From NCBI RefSeq assembly GCF_005222705.1, contig NZ_STGF01000016.1, positions 1 through 64,000 of the forward strand: a stretch of DNA of 64,000 nt. Direction: 5' to 3'. A model generated the notes under the pieces. That model searched no databases. It worked only from the letters and a program-made list of their open reading frames with translations, and was not told where the DNA came from. Below, in pieces: positions 16,515 through 26,232 of this stretch. How positions within the stretch are numbered: position 1 is the stretch's first letter; each line of letters starts with the position of its first letter. The position numbers and the translations under genes are program-made. The stretch comes from Paenibacillus sp. SY21-1 (lineage in GTDB: Bacteria; Bacillota; Bacilli; Paenibacillales; Paenibacillaceae).

Positions 16515-16551
16515 GGCCTTATCGCCCGGTCCGATAAGCCAGCCTTTTTTT
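16515..16551 (+). terminator. terminator after the MFS gene
   Basis: GGCCTTATCG and CGATAAGCC pair (one bulge), then seven Ts. Confidence 0.7.
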
Positions 16552-16717
16552 GTTAGCATTCCCCTCCAGCACCTCGCATTTCCCCGACTCAGGTCTTGTT
16601 TTTCTTCAGCCTTCAGGCGAGCTTCAATTCAGGTCTCCGGACGTTTTTTCAAAGGTTTCCCGCTGGCTATGATTAGAAAAGACCAGAACAAATATCGGGA
16701 TACCGGAGAGGGAGAAC

Positions 16718-19700
16718 ATGGAAATGAGTAAGCTTACGGAATGGTCTTTTCGCAATAAGGCCGCAATTATTTTGCTGGTGGTCATGGCATTGGGAATGGG
16801 AGTGGTCAGCTACTTGCGGCTGCCGATGGAATTTCTGCCTGCTGCGGACCAGCCACAGGTCATGATTACGACGATCGGTCCTGGCAGCGACGCCAAATCG
16901 ATGGAAACGCAAGTAACGGAGCCGCTGGAAAATGCGGTAGCGCTGATCAAAGGCAAAACGGCGATGTATTCCACGTCAGGCGACGGCTACGCGCAAGTGA
17001 GCTTGACGTTCGACTCAAAGACGGACATGAAGGAAGCAAAGGCAGAGGTCGAGCGGGTCGTAAGCGAGGTTCAGCTTCCCGCCCATGTGATGAAGCCCTT
17101 CGTCATCCAGTACAATACATCGATGATTCCGATTTCATGGGTGACGCTGACGTTTGATGACACGTTGTCGGACCAGGAGCGGGAGCTAAGACTGACGGAA
17201 GCGCTCAACGCGTTTGAGCAGTCGGAAGGGGCCGGGCAAATCAGCGTGAGCGGCAAAATGAAGCCTACCATATCCGTGGCGCCCCAAATCGGTAAGCTGG
17301 AGCAATACGGGATACCGGTTCAGGCGCTGCTTGGTGTGCTGCAAGGCCGCGGAGCATCAATGGCGCTTGGCGAGCGCATGATAGACGGTTCAACGGGCAA
17401 TTTGAACTTGTATGATCAGGTTTCGGATTTGGAGACGCTGCGCAGCCTCCCGATTGCCCCGGGTATCAAGCTCGGAGATGTAGCAGACATCACCCTGAAC
17501 AGCAATCAAGACAGCGTGAGTCGGCTTAACGGCAAAGATGCCGTATTGCTTACCGTATCAAAAGCGGCGGATGCCAATGCCGTAACGGTCGGCAATGGAA
17601 TTGAAGAAACAGTGGCGGAGCTTAACCGCAAGCTGGAAGGAATAGAAGCGACAGTCATGCTCAGCACGGCGGATTCCGTCGTCACCTCGGTCAACAGCAT
17701 GCTGCGAGAGGTGCTGCTCGGCGCTTTATTCGCCACCATTGTCATCCTGCTCTTTATGCGTAATTTTAAAGCGACGCTAGTGACAATTGTATCCATCCCG
17801 CTGTCGCTTGGGATCACGCTGTACTTGCTGCAGCTGTCCGGCGTATCGCTTAATATCATTACTCTTGGCGGTGTTGCGGTTGCCGTCGGCCGCCTGGTTG
17901 ACGACAGCATCGTGGTCATTGAAAATATTTATCGCAGATTGCAGAAGGAAGCCTTCTCGATTGCGCTGATTACGGATGCGACGAAGGAAGTGGCTTCTGC
18001 GATTACCTCGTCCACGCTTGTGACGGTAGCGGTATTTTTACCGATGGGCTTGCTGCGCGGCTCCTTGCAGGCGTTTCTGCTTCCGTTTGCCTTGACCGTC
18101 GCCTATTCCTTGCTGGCCTCGCTGCTGGTTGCCCTGACCGTTGTCCCGCTGCTTAGCGCCGTGCTGCTGCGCGGCACCAAGGAGAAGGAGCATGGCGGCT
18201 TGCCAAAATTCGCGGCATTCGTCCGTTGGAATTTGAAGTATAAAGCTGTTCCGCTAATTATCGCGTTTGTGTTGTTCGCCGGCTCGATTGGGGCCTATGC
18301 GATTATGCCCAAAGGGGCGCTGGATTCGTCGAGCGCCGAGAATGTGAATGTAACCCTTGAATACCCGGGGGACACTCCGCGAGCCGATGTGCTTGAGGAG
18401 GGTAAACGCCTGGAGGCCTATTTGACGGGCACAAACGAAGTCGATTGGGTCATGATGACGAGCGGCAACAGCGCCGAGATGGCACAGTACGGAAATATTA
18501 GTTCGCCAACGCTTGTCACGTATTTGATTGATTTAAAAGAGCAGGTCGATGCGGAGAAGTTTATGGCAGGAGTGACTGGGCAGCAGGCTGATTACGCAGG
18601 AGCGTCGATAACGGCGAATGCCGTTGATTTATTAATGGGCGGCGGCTCCTCGCAAATTTATGTCGATATCATAGGGGAGGATCCCGCCCAGTTGGCTGAT
18701 GCGTCAGAACGGCTCCTTGCGGCGATTCAGCCGCTTGACGGCGTGCTGAAGGCGGAGAGCAACGTCCAGGAGAAAAAGGCCGTATATAGCTTCCACGTTA
18801 ATCCCGAGCTGGCCAAGGGACAAGAGGTTGCCATGCAGCTGCAAAGCATGCTGAGTCCTGTCCCGCTGGGGACGATCCGCCTGGATGGCAGCGATACGCC
18901 TGTGATGATGCAGCCTTTATTCGAGCCTTCCACCTTCTCGGAGCTTGAGCAATTATCGATTGCGACCGATGCGGGCATTGTCCCTATGTCAAGCGTAGCC
19001 AAGCTGGTCAAAACGGAAGAACCAACCTTGTATTACCATAAAGATGGCGAAACGTATGTGCGGGTGAGCGCCGAGGTGAAGCCAAGCGAGCTTTCCGTTG
19101 CGGGCGATGCAATCGCGAAGGCGGCTGCCGAGCTTGAGACGCCTGCCGGCGTTCAGCTTAAGGTAGGGGGCGCCTCTGAGGAGCAGGCAGGCGATTTCGC
19201 GGATTTGGGCATAACCGCGTTGATTTCAATCGGACTCGTGTATCTTATCATGGTGCTTACGTTCAAAACGCTGCGAGCTCCCATTGCGATCATGATTTCG
19301 CTGCCGCTTGCGGCCATTGGAGCGGTAACCGGCCTGCTTGTTTCCAGAATTACGCCGGATTTCACCTCCATGTTCGGCGCGCTGATGCTCATTGGCATCG
19401 TCGTCACGAACGCCATCGTGCTCATTGACCGGGTCAAGCAAAATGAGCAAACGATGACTATTCGGGAAGCGCTGGTCGAAGCTGCCGCAACGCGCATGCG
19501 CCCGATCGTTATGACGGCGTTGGCCACCATTTCGGCCATGCTGCCGCTTGTGTTCGGCTCGCATGAGTCGGGCAGCATCGTTTCGCAAAGCCTTGCGATT
19601 GTTGTGATCGGCGGTTTGACGGCGGCAACGCTGCTTACGCTTATTATCGTGCCTTGCGTCTACGAGCTGCTCTTTTTTCGCCAATCCGCCAAGCAGCGCC

Positions 19701-19753
19701 GCGCTCAGCAAACGGCTATCGTGCAGGAGGCCGCTGCAGATATTGAACGCTAA
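16718..19753 (+). CDS. RND family efflux permease (SwrC/AcrB-like)
   Basis: 1011 residues with the duplicated RND plan: TM1, a large extracellular domain (about 35-320), TM2-6, a second large domain and TM8-12. The proton-relay helix 4 reads GVAVAVGRLVDDSIVVIENI with the paired aspartates; the matching second half has MLIGIVVTNAIVLIDR. Close in plan to SwrC of B. subtilis, which protects against surfactin. No membrane fusion protein or outer channel gene is adjacent, as expected in Gram-positives. GAGGGAG precedes the ATG. Substrates unknown; amphipathic lipopeptides are plausible. Confidence 0.92.
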   Translation: MEMSKLTEWSFRNKAAIILLVVMALGMGVVSYLRLPMEFLPAADQPQVMITTIGPGSDAKSMETQVTEPLENAVALIKGKTAMYSTSGDGYAQVSLTFDSKTDMKEAKAEVERVVSEVQLPAHVMKPFVIQYNTSMIPISWVTLTFDDTLSDQERELRLTEALNAFEQSEGAGQISVSGKMKPTISVAPQIGKLEQYGIPVQALLGVLQGRGASMALGERMIDGSTGNLNLYDQVSDLETLRSLPIAPGIKLGDVADITLNSNQDSVSRLNGKDAVLLTVSKAADANAVTVGNGIEETVAELNRKLEGIEATVMLSTADSVVTSVNSMLREVLLGALFATIVILLFMRNFKATLVTIVSIPLSLGITLYLLQLSGVSLNIITLGGVAVAVGRLVDDSIVVIENIYRRLQKEAFSIALITDATKEVASAITSSTLVTVAVFLPMGLLRGSLQAFLLPFALTVAYSLLASLLVALTVVPLLSAVLLRGTKEKEHGGLPKFAAFVRWNLKYKAVPLIIAFVLFAGSIGAYAIMPKGALDSSSAENVNVTLEYPGDTPRADVLEEGKRLEAYLTGTNEVDWVMMTSGNSAEMAQYGNISSPTLVTYLIDLKEQVDAEKFMAGVTGQQADYAGASITANAVDLLMGGGSSQIYVDIIGEDPAQLADASERLLAAIQPLDGVLKAESNVQEKKAVYSFHVNPELAKGQEVAMQLQSMLSPVPLGTIRLDGSDTPVMMQPLFEPSTFSELEQLSIATDAGIVPMSSVAKLVKTEEPTLYYHKDGETYVRVSAEVKPSELSVAGDAIAKAAAELETPAGVQLKVGGASEEQAGDFADLGITALISIGLVYLIMVLTFKTLRAPIAIMISLPLAAIGAVTGLLVSRITPDFTSMFGALMLIGIVVTNAIVLIDRVKQNEQTMTIREALVEAAATRMRPIVMTALATISAMLPLVFGSHESGSIVSQSLAIVVIGGLTAATLLTLIIVPCVYELLFFRQSAKQRRAQQTAIVQEAAADIER

Positions 19754-19837
19754 GATGTCGTCTCCCGTTGTTCATTAAACGGGGTCTGACACAGTGAAAA
19801 TTGTACAACAGGCGGCATCAGGTTTGATATGCCAAGA

Positions 19838-19877
19838 CCTCAATTTCCATTGCAAAGTGGAAATTGAGGCTTTTTTT
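19838..19877 (+). terminator. terminator after the RND gene
   Basis: CCTCAATTTCCA and TGGAAATTGAGG form a perfect 12-bp stem; loop TTGCAAAG; seven Ts follow. Confidence 0.85.
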
Positions 19878-19976
19878 CAAAAATAAACGAAAGCTTCACG
19901 TTTATGATCGACTTCTATTACAACGGAAAACGTTAGCTTTGCCGCCAGAGGACGACGTCAACCGTTTACGCTTGAC

Positions 19977-20621
19977 TTATACATGCCCCAGTCGATAGAG
20001 AGGGAGCAGCGATTCATAGAGGTCAGCAGCAAAGCGGAGGAGCGCTCGTCCATCACTCAGAAGCGGGTCGCCTGCAGCTATATGCCGACCGATCAGCAGC
20101 TCCGACTTCTTGACGTCACGGAACCGGGTCAACGCGTCTGTCCACTCTTGCCTGCCCATTTCAGCTACCGGAGTCGCCGCTTTTTGCATATGATCCAGCG
20201 ACACCACGCATTCGCCCGGTACGGCTTCAATGACCGCATCAAGCTGGTTTAGAAAAGCGGATGCAATTTGGAATTTGCCGGGCACTTCATAGATGAAGGC
20301 AAGCCACACAAACAAATGGTCGTCGAACAGCCCGAGCTGAAAATGGGGATGCGCCTTGTAGCCGCGTTTATTGCTGCAAATCGCGAGCCAGGTATCCTTG
20401 GGCGGATTGATTTTGCGCCTTGCATGCCTTGCGATATGCAGATGCATTTCATCTCCTGAGGATGCGGATAGCTGCGCGGCCAGCTCTAGTCCGAGCGAAC
20501 GAAATTTGGGCTGAATGCGCTCCTGAATGGCCGCCATGCGGGATTCGAGCCCTTCAAGCCGGAAAGTATCGAAATCATGTGGCGTAAAGCCGTTTATTTG
20601 GTCATGTATAGTCGTCGTCAA
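19977..20621 (-). CDS. DUF1054 family protein (YktB-like)
   Basis: 214 residues. FTPHDFDTFRLEGLESRMAA at the N-terminus, RKINPPKDTWLAICSNKRGY, then HPHFQLGLFDDHLFVWLAFI are characteristic of the YktB (DUF1054) family. Cytoplasmic alpha-beta protein of unknown function. It ends 24 bases upstream of nothing else in its orientation and lies directly downstream of the response regulator on the same strand (gap 24), so it might be read from that transcript. Confidence 0.85.
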   Translation of the reverse strand: MTTTIHDQINGFTPHDFDTFRLEGLESRMAAIQERIQPKFRSLGLELAAQLSASSGDEMHLHIARHARRKINPPKDTWLAICSNKRGYKAHPHFQLGLFDDHLFVWLAFIYEVPGKFQIASAFLNQLDAVIEAVPGECVVSLDHMQKAATPVAEMGRQEWTDALTRFRDVKKSELLIGRHIAAGDPLLSDGRALLRFAADLYESLLPLYRLGHV

Positions 20622-20645
20622 AGAGTCCAGCTCCTGTTCTATCGC

Positions 20646-21293
20646 TTAGGAATGAATGGCTTTTAAATAAAAAATGGCAATTTGCGTGCGATCCCGCAAG
20701 CCAAGCTTGCTTAAAATTTCCGTAATATAATTTTTGATCGTTCCTTCGCTCAGAAAAAGCGCGGCGGCGATTTCCTTGTTGGATTGGCCATCGGCGATAA
20801 GGCGGACAATCTGACCCTCCGTCGGCGTCAGCCCGGCAATGACGGCATGCTCCCGCTTGCTTGCATCGGCCTTCGGCTTGTCGATCATGCCGGCCAGCTT
20901 GCGCGCAATGTCGGGATGAATCAGCATGGAGCCTTCATGCACCGTTTTAATGCCGCTTGCGATCCGGCTAGGCGGCACATTTTTGAGCAAATAGCCTCTC
21001 GCCCCGTTCCGAATCGCTTCCGCAATGTATTCATCGTCGTCAAACGTTGTCAAGATCAGCACGGCAGGGGGGCGCTCCAGCGCCTGCAGCAGTCTGGTTC
21101 CTTCAACGCCGTTGCACACCGGCATGCGAATGTCCATCAGCACAACGTCGGCAGGCGTGTGCGGAATCAGATCAGCGGCCTCTCGTCCGTTGCAGCAGGC
21201 TCCGACCACCTGTAGCTCCGGTTCCATATCAAGGATGAGCTGCAGGCTTTCACGGATAAACGGATCATCGTCGACGATCAGCACTCGTATCAT
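20646..21293 (-). CDS. NarL/LuxR-type response regulator
   Basis: 215 residues. Receiver domain 1-120: acidic pocket VDDD, phospho-acceptor in VLMDIRMP, Thr in LTTFDD, Lys in LLKN. The C-terminal LuxR-type helix-turn-helix is GLTPTEGQIVRLIADGQSNK, then EIAAALFLSEGTIKNYI. ATG 21293 follows AAAGGA; the open frame extends upstream without support. It lies 14 bases after the histidine kinase gene, so both form one operon. The divergent ABC transporter operon is the likely target. Confidence 0.93.
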   Translation of the reverse strand: MIRVLIVDDDPFIRESLQLILDMEPELQVVGACCNGREAADLIPHTPADVVLMDIRMPVCNGVEGTRLLQALERPPAVLILTTFDDDEYIAEAIRNGARGYLLKNVPPSRIASGIKTVHEGSMLIHPDIARKLAGMIDKPKADASKREHAVIAGLTPTEGQIVRLIADGQSNKEIAAALFLSEGTIKNYITEILSKLGLRDRTQIAIFYLKAIHS

Positions 21294-21307
21294 GTCGTTT
21301 GTTCCTT

Positions 21308-22456
21308 TCAGCTCCCGTTCGTTCCATTGCTTCCGAGAAGGGGCAGTGTCGTCGTTACGGCAAATTGCTCGTCTTGCGCCCATTCCACTTTGCCGCCAAG
21401 CATAGCCGCCCGCTCCTTCATCCCAAGGAAGCCAAGTCCTGCAGCTATAGGCTTGACCGGCAGCGCTCCATTGTTGGCGACTGTAATCGACACGTCATTG
21501 GCGTAAAAGGCCAAGGTCACCTCAACCGCTGTGGCCATCCCGTGCCGGACGGCGTTGGTGATGGCTTCCTGGACATTTTTAAACAGCACAAGCTCCATGC
21601 TCGGATACATTGGTCGCGGGTAGCCGCCAACGGAAAAGCTGATCTCGATGCCCAGCGCGTCTGCGGATTCGGCGACGAGCCGATCAAGCGCGTATTTGCG
21701 CTCCCTATGCTCGTCAAACGATGAAAGCTTTCGCACGGTATGCCGCATCCTCTCCATGCCTTCCTGCAGCTGATCGCGCACTTGAGCAAGGATTGCGCCA
21801 GCGCGGTCGGGATCGGCAGGATGCAGATGCAAAGCGGCCTCAGCCATCATTTTGACGCGAATGAGCCGATGGCCGAGATCGTCGTGAATATCCCGCGCAA
21901 TCCGGTTGCGCTCCTCGCTTTGCGCATACTGTTCAATCTGCAAGCCGTATGTCTGCATGCGGCTGCGTGCTGCCTGCAATTGCTCATGGCTGTCCTCCAG
22001 CTTTTCGTACAAATGCGCCGTCAAATCCTTTTTCCGCTCCAATTCGTTTCGGCTATTGAGAATAACGGCGGTTGCAAGCCACAGCAGGCCAAACGCCGCT
22101 TTCATATCCAGATCATGGCTTCCCAGCACGAGCAAGAGCGACGCAAGCCCCAGCGCGGAGCAAGCGGCAGCGAGCTTGGCGGAAGGCTTAAGCTGATAAA
22201 ACGCAATAAGCGTGGAGAACAGCATCAGAAACAGCAGCCCGTCGAAAAAATAGGCGATTGCGGTGAAGCCTGCAAGCTCTGCCGTGAGCATCAGTGCAGC
22301 CGATTTTGGAAATAAGGCTCCGGCTTTCACCATGAGCAGCCCGAGCAGCGTGCAAGCCGTGTAGACGGCATAATGGCCCGGGGCGATCAGCACAATCCCG
22401 GCTACGGCAGGCAGGGCGGCAAGCAAGAGGCGGAGGCGGGCAAGCGGCTCAACCAT
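21308..22456 (-). CDS. sensor histidine kinase (HisKA_3, DesK/LiaS type)
   Basis: About 382 residues. Five or six N-terminal membrane helices with almost no outside loops (intramembrane-sensing type) are followed by a coiled linker, the HisKA_3 site SEERNRIARDIHDDLGHRL with the phospho-His, and the ATPase domain (NVQEAITNAVRHG; GLGFLGMKERAAMLGG). I prefer ATG 22456 because it overlaps the end of a short upstream ORF with a strong ribosome binding site; ATG 22492 is possible but has none. Membrane perturbation or an antimicrobial is the usual signal for such kinases. Partner: the regulator at 20646. Confidence 0.88.
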   Translation of the reverse strand: MVEPLARLRLLLAALPAVAGIVLIAPGHYAVYTACTLLGLLMVKAGALFPKSAALMLTAELAGFTAIAYFFDGLLFLMLFSTLIAFYQLKPSAKLAAACSALGLASLLLVLGSHDLDMKAAFGLLWLATAVILNSRNELERKKDLTAHLYEKLEDSHEQLQAARSRMQTYGLQIEQYAQSEERNRIARDIHDDLGHRLIRVKMMAEAALHLHPADPDRAGAILAQVRDQLQEGMERMRHTVRKLSSFDEHRERKYALDRLVAESADALGIEISFSVGGYPRPMYPSMELVLFKNVQEAITNAVRHGMATAVEVTLAFYANDVSITVANNGALPVKPIAAGLGFLGMKERAAMLGGKVEWAQDEQFAVTTTLPLLGSNGTNGS

Positions 22457-22538
22457 AAACTGCACGGGTCTCGCAGAGCTTGCGGCATGCATGCTCGCGG
22501 CCAGTGACGGGCGGCGTTTCTCGTCTATCCATAGTCAT
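22449..22538 (-). CDS. possible 29-residue leader peptide coupled to the kinase
   Basis: The ATG at 22538 lies seven bases after GGAGGA, the only good ribosome binding site before the kinase. The frame is polar and basic (MTMDRRETPPVTGREH...) and stops at 22449, so its stop overlaps the proposed kinase ATG by eight bases. This arrangement suggests translational coupling. The alternative is a sequencing or natural frameshift that split the kinase's N-terminus. Confidence 0.35.
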   Translation of the reverse strand: MTMDRRETPPVTGREHACRKLCETRAVYG

Positions 22539-22727
22539 TGCGCATTCCTCCAGCTTGGTCGAGCATCTAGCTCCTATGATAGCATACCGGGTTATAGCTG
22601 TCATGAAACGCGCGGCGATGCGGCATATGACTTTTGTCACCTTGATGAAATGACTTTATAGACCTGCGGAGGCAAGAGGCGACGGTTACAATAAGAGCAT
22701 GGATTTGAAAATGAAAGGAAGTGCTCT

Positions 22728-23672
22728 ATGAGCTTCATTGTTTTTCGGGATGTCTTGAAAAAGTACAATTCGGCGACGACAGTCAATCATTTGAGCTTTG
22801 ATATACGGGAGGGAGAGGTGTTCGGCCTGCTGGGACCGAACGGGGCTGGCAAAAGCACCACGATCAGCATGCTGGCCGGCCTGCTGCCGCTAAGCGGCGG
22901 AGATATCACGGTCGCCGGATTCTCGATTCGAACAAAACCGATTGAGGTCAAACGCAGGCTTGGCCTTGTCCCCCAGGAGCTTGCCATATACGGAGAATTG
23001 ACGGCGCGGGAGAACGTGACCTTTTTTGCCAAGCTATATGGATTAAAGGGGAAGCTGCTGCAGGAGCGGACGGAGGAGGCGCTTCGGTTCACGGGGCTGC
23101 TCGAGCGCGCCGGAGACAAGCCGTCCACGTTCTCTGGAGGGATGAAGCGGAGGCTGAACATTGCTTGCGCGATTATGCATCGGCCCGAGCTGATCATCAT
23201 GGACGAGCCGACAGTAGGGATCGATCCCCAGTCCCGCAATCATATTCTGGAGTCGGTGCGAGAATTGAACCGTCTTGGCTCCACCATCATTTATACGAGC
23301 CATTACATGGAGGAGGTCGAGACGATTTGCTCCCGTGTAGGCATACTTGATCAAGGCAAGCTTATCGCTTGCGGCTCCAAGGAAGAGCTCCGGCGGCTAG
23401 CGGGGCAGGAGGAGAAGCTGGTGTTTCAAACCGACCGGTTCATGGAAGCGGCGTTAGCGGAGATGCGGGAGCATCCCGCCGTCAAGCGGCTGGAGGCGTT
23501 GGAAGATGGCCTGACGCTGGAGGCGGAGGTGAGGGATTCGCCTTCGGTGCTGCAGGATCTGCTGTTCATTCTGCAAAAGCATGGTGTCAAGCTACGCAAT
23601 ATGTCGCGGCTTGAGCCTGATCTGGAGTCATTGTTTCTGCAGCTTACCGGCCGATCGTTAAGAGATGAGTAA
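22728..23672 (+). CDS. ABC-2 exporter, ATP-binding protein
   Basis: 314 residues. Walker A GPNGAGKST at about 37-45, Q-loop VPQE, signature FSGGMKRRLN, Walker B LIIMDEP and the switch His in YTSHY. A C-terminal extension of about 90 residues is typical of the DrrA/NodI type that exports drugs or polysaccharide. AAGGAAG precedes the ATG. The stop lies in front of the first permease gene, whose ribosome binding site follows at once. First gene of the three-gene operon. Confidence 0.93.
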   Translation: MSFIVFRDVLKKYNSATTVNHLSFDIREGEVFGLLGPNGAGKSTTISMLAGLLPLSGGDITVAGFSIRTKPIEVKRRLGLVPQELAIYGELTARENVTFFAKLYGLKGKLLQERTEEALRFTGLLERAGDKPSTFSGGMKRRLNIACAIMHRPELIIMDEPTVGIDPQSRNHILESVRELNRLGSTIIYTSHYMEEVETICSRVGILDQGKLIACGSKEELRRLAGQEEKLVFQTDRFMEAALAEMREHPAVKRLEALEDGLTLEAEVRDSPSVLQDLLFILQKHGVKLRNMSRLEPDLESLFLQLTGRSLRDE

Positions 23673-23685
23673 AGGAGGCGGGACG

Positions 23686-24834
23686 ATGCTTACATGGTGG
23701 ACGACGCTTTGCAGCGAAGCGCTTAAATACAGCCGGATGAAAACATTGCTTGTTCTGCTGATCGGCATGCCGCTCATGCTGATTCTGTTGCTTGGCAGCG
23801 CCTTTGACGCCACGATCAAGCCGGTGAAGGTTGCGCTATATGTAGAGGATCAGGGAACGCTGGGCAGGGAGGCGGAGACATTCTGGCATAGCGGGGAAAT
23901 AGCTGCGTATGTTGCCGTGCGGGCGGTCTTCTCCGAGCAAGAGGTTCGGGATGAGGTAACGCAAGGAGCGGCCGATTACGGCGTTTACGTGCCTGCCGAT
24001 TATACGCCGCGCGTTCAAGCGGGCGAGGAGGCGCTGTGGCGGACGTATGCGGGTCGATATGCCGAAAAAAATATAGCGGCGGACGCCATCGTACGCAGCT
24101 ATATGACCCGGTTGAATGTCGCCGTGGCAAGCAACCGAGTGCTCGCGGAAGCGGGAGAAGCGGCTGCGGGCGATAGCCGCGAGCTTATAAAAATTGGAAC
24201 GCTGGGCAACGGGGAAAATCATATTTTTGGAAAAACCTCGGCGATGCAATATTACTCCGCCTCCTATTTGATCATGTTCTTGCTGTACGGCGGGATGACT
24301 GCTGCCATGGCGCTGCTCAGGGAGAAGGAGGCAGGTACGCTGGGGAGGCTATATTCGCTGCCCGCATCCTTCCATGCGATTGTGCTTGGCATCGTTTCGG
24401 GCTCTATCGGACTGGCCTTCGTGCAGGCGCTGGTCATCATCGGCTTTACGGATGTTGTGTACGGTGTCGATTGGGGCGGCAAGCCGGGCTGGCTTGCGCT
24501 GATTTGCCTGCTGACGGCGCTGGCGGGGGCAGCATTGGCCATTCTGATCGCCTCGATTGCCAAAACGAGAAAAACGACGCAAACGCTGTATTCGATTCTT
24601 ACGATTCTGATGACCTTTTTAAGCGGCGGGATGGTAGCGGGCATTCAACAATCCAATCGCTGGGCCAGCGAGCTTACGATTAATCATTGGGCCAGCGAAC
24701 CTTTGCGGGCGATCATGGGCGGAGCGGATGACGGCGCTATCGGCGGCGATACGGCAATTCTGGCGGCTGCAGCCGCTGCCTTGCTGATCCTTGCCGCTAT
24801 GCGCATATCGAAGGTGGTGAAGCGCGATGGCTAG
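23686..24834 (+). CDS. ABC-2 type permease, first subunit
   Basis: 382 residues. One N-terminal membrane helix (TLLVLLIGMPLMLILLLG), a large outside domain (about 40-185) and five C-terminal helices, the plan of ABC2_membrane_3 exporters such as YhgE or YhaP. ATG 23686 has AAGGAGG seven bases upstream. The 3' end overlaps the second permease gene by eight bases. Confidence 0.88.
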   Translation: MLTWWTTLCSEALKYSRMKTLLVLLIGMPLMLILLLGSAFDATIKPVKVALYVEDQGTLGREAETFWHSGEIAAYVAVRAVFSEQEVRDEVTQGAADYGVYVPADYTPRVQAGEEALWRTYAGRYAEKNIAADAIVRSYMTRLNVAVASNRVLAEAGEAAAGDSRELIKIGTLGNGENHIFGKTSAMQYYSASYLIMFLLYGGMTAAMALLREKEAGTLGRLYSLPASFHAIVLGIVSGSIGLAFVQALVIIGFTDVVYGVDWGGKPGWLALICLLTALAGAALAILIASIAKTRKTTQTLYSILTILMTFLSGGMVAGIQQSNRWASELTINHWASEPLRAIMGGADDGAIGGDTAILAAAAAALLILAAMRISKVVKRDG

Positions 24835-25978
24835 CTGGCATATTGCCTTGCATTTGATCAAACGAACGATGGGCTCGCGACGCGGCATGATTATGAACGT
24901 CCTGCTCCCTGCGGTCATTCTGGCGGCCATTACCGGGCTGCTGAGCGGCATGGATCGGGAAAAAGCGACGATTCTCATCGTTAATGCGGATGGCGGAGCG
25001 TTTGGCCGGGAACTAATAGCCGCATTGCAAAAGGAGTACAGCTTCGAGCTTGACGTCAATCAGACGTTGTCGGAGGAGGAGCTGAAGCGCGCTGTTCTGG
25101 AGCGTCAAACGGATGCGGCTATTTATATCCCGGAGGACTACACGCGCAGCATGCTGAATGGCACGAGCGTTCAGCCTATTTTATACCGGATGGATGAGCA
25201 GCTTTGGAACGCTTCGCTGGCTGCAACGTTAAACGCTGAAGCGTCAAGGCTGGCTACAACCGGCGGACTTGCGCGAACGGATGCAGGTGAGCCCGATGCC
25301 GCTTTGCTGGAGGCGCTGCTGACTGCACAGGAGAAGCCAGCCGTGACCCCGGTTCGTGCCGGAATGCAAACAGGGGAGATTATCAGCAATCCGCTGATGC
25401 TGGGACTCATCCTTATGTTTTTGATGCTGCTGCTCAACCAGACGATCGGCTTTATTATGGAGGATCGGGAAAACCGGACAATGGCGCGCATGTATACGGC
25501 TCCGCTGCGGTCCTTGGATATCGCGCTGGGCAATTTCGCCGGAAGCGTCATGATCGGCACGCTGCAAATGGCGATCCTGCTCGGTATTTCCTATTTTGTA
25601 TTTGATTTTGCCCCGGCCCTGTCATTCGGCGAGCTGCTGCTGGTGCTGGAGTTCTTCCTCCTTGCCGCGCTGGGCGTCGTATCGGCGGTGGCGGGAGCGG
25701 TTCGCAACCGTTCCCAGCTTGCACAGCTGAATCTGCTAATTATTATGCCGACATGCATGATCGGCGGCTGCTTTTTTCCTACGTCGCTAATGCCTGAAGC
25801 TATTCAGAAGCTGGCTAACTTTACCCCGCAAAAATGGGCGCTGCAGGCGCTCGATTTGCTCGCCGGCGGCGAGCCTCCGTCGGAAGTCTTAATGCCGCTG
25901 GCGATCCTGCTGCTGATCGCCGCGCTGCTGCTGGCCTTCGGCGCAGTGGTCCTGCGACCGAGCCAGCCTTCGAAATGA
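24827..25978 (+). CDS. ABC-2 type permease, second subunit
   Basis: 383 residues with the same plan as the preceding subunit: N-terminal helix, outside domain to about 180, then five or six helices (LMLGLILMFLMLLLNQTIGF; MPTCMIGGCFFPTSLMPEAI). The two probably form a heterodimer on the ATPase. Start overlaps the previous gene. Operon and divergent two-component system suggest a stimulus-induced detoxification module for membrane-active compounds, which is inference. Confidence 0.88.
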   Translation: MASWHIALHLIKRTMGSRRGMIMNVLLPAVILAAITGLLSGMDREKATILIVNADGGAFGRELIAALQKEYSFELDVNQTLSEEELKRAVLERQTDAAIYIPEDYTRSMLNGTSVQPILYRMDEQLWNASLAATLNAEASRLATTGGLARTDAGEPDAALLEALLTAQEKPAVTPVRAGMQTGEIISNPLMLGLILMFLMLLLNQTIGFIMEDRENRTMARMYTAPLRSLDIALGNFAGSVMIGTLQMAILLGISYFVFDFAPALSFGELLLVLEFFLLAALGVVSAVAGAVRNRSQLAQLNLLIIMPTCMIGGCFFPTSLMPEAIQKLANFTPQKWALQALDLLAGGEPPSEVLMPLAILLLIAALLLAFGAVVLRPSQPSK

Positions 25979-26055
25979 GGAGGGCGAGCGTATAGCTCAC
26001 GCCCCAAGCGGCGGGCGATTCCCTGCTCGCCGCGAGAGCGGTGCAAGTGATAGTT

Positions 26056-26105
26056 GGCGCGATTCCCGTCTCTGTTCGGAGCGGCTCGCGCCCTTTTTTT
26101 ATTTT
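26056..26105 (+). terminator. terminator of the ABC operon
   Basis: GGCGCG and CGCGCC enclose a long GC-rich loop and are followed by a T-run. The 250 bases between the operon and the next gene hold no ORF I can support. Confidence 0.55.
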
Positions 26106-26232
26106 TGGCGGCTCGAAGCTTAAAATTAGTCAATAATCCAAGTTGCCAGAACATAAGATGAAGTATAAGATAAAGATAAGTAAAGTTTTCAGATTATTTC
26201 GTCAACTATACTGGTGTAAGGGAGGGATTGCC

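Noticed and set aside
16718..19753. Horizontal gain of a Gram-negative tripartite RND pump
   Set aside because: SwrC-type RND permeases without fusion protein or outer channel are normal in Bacillales.
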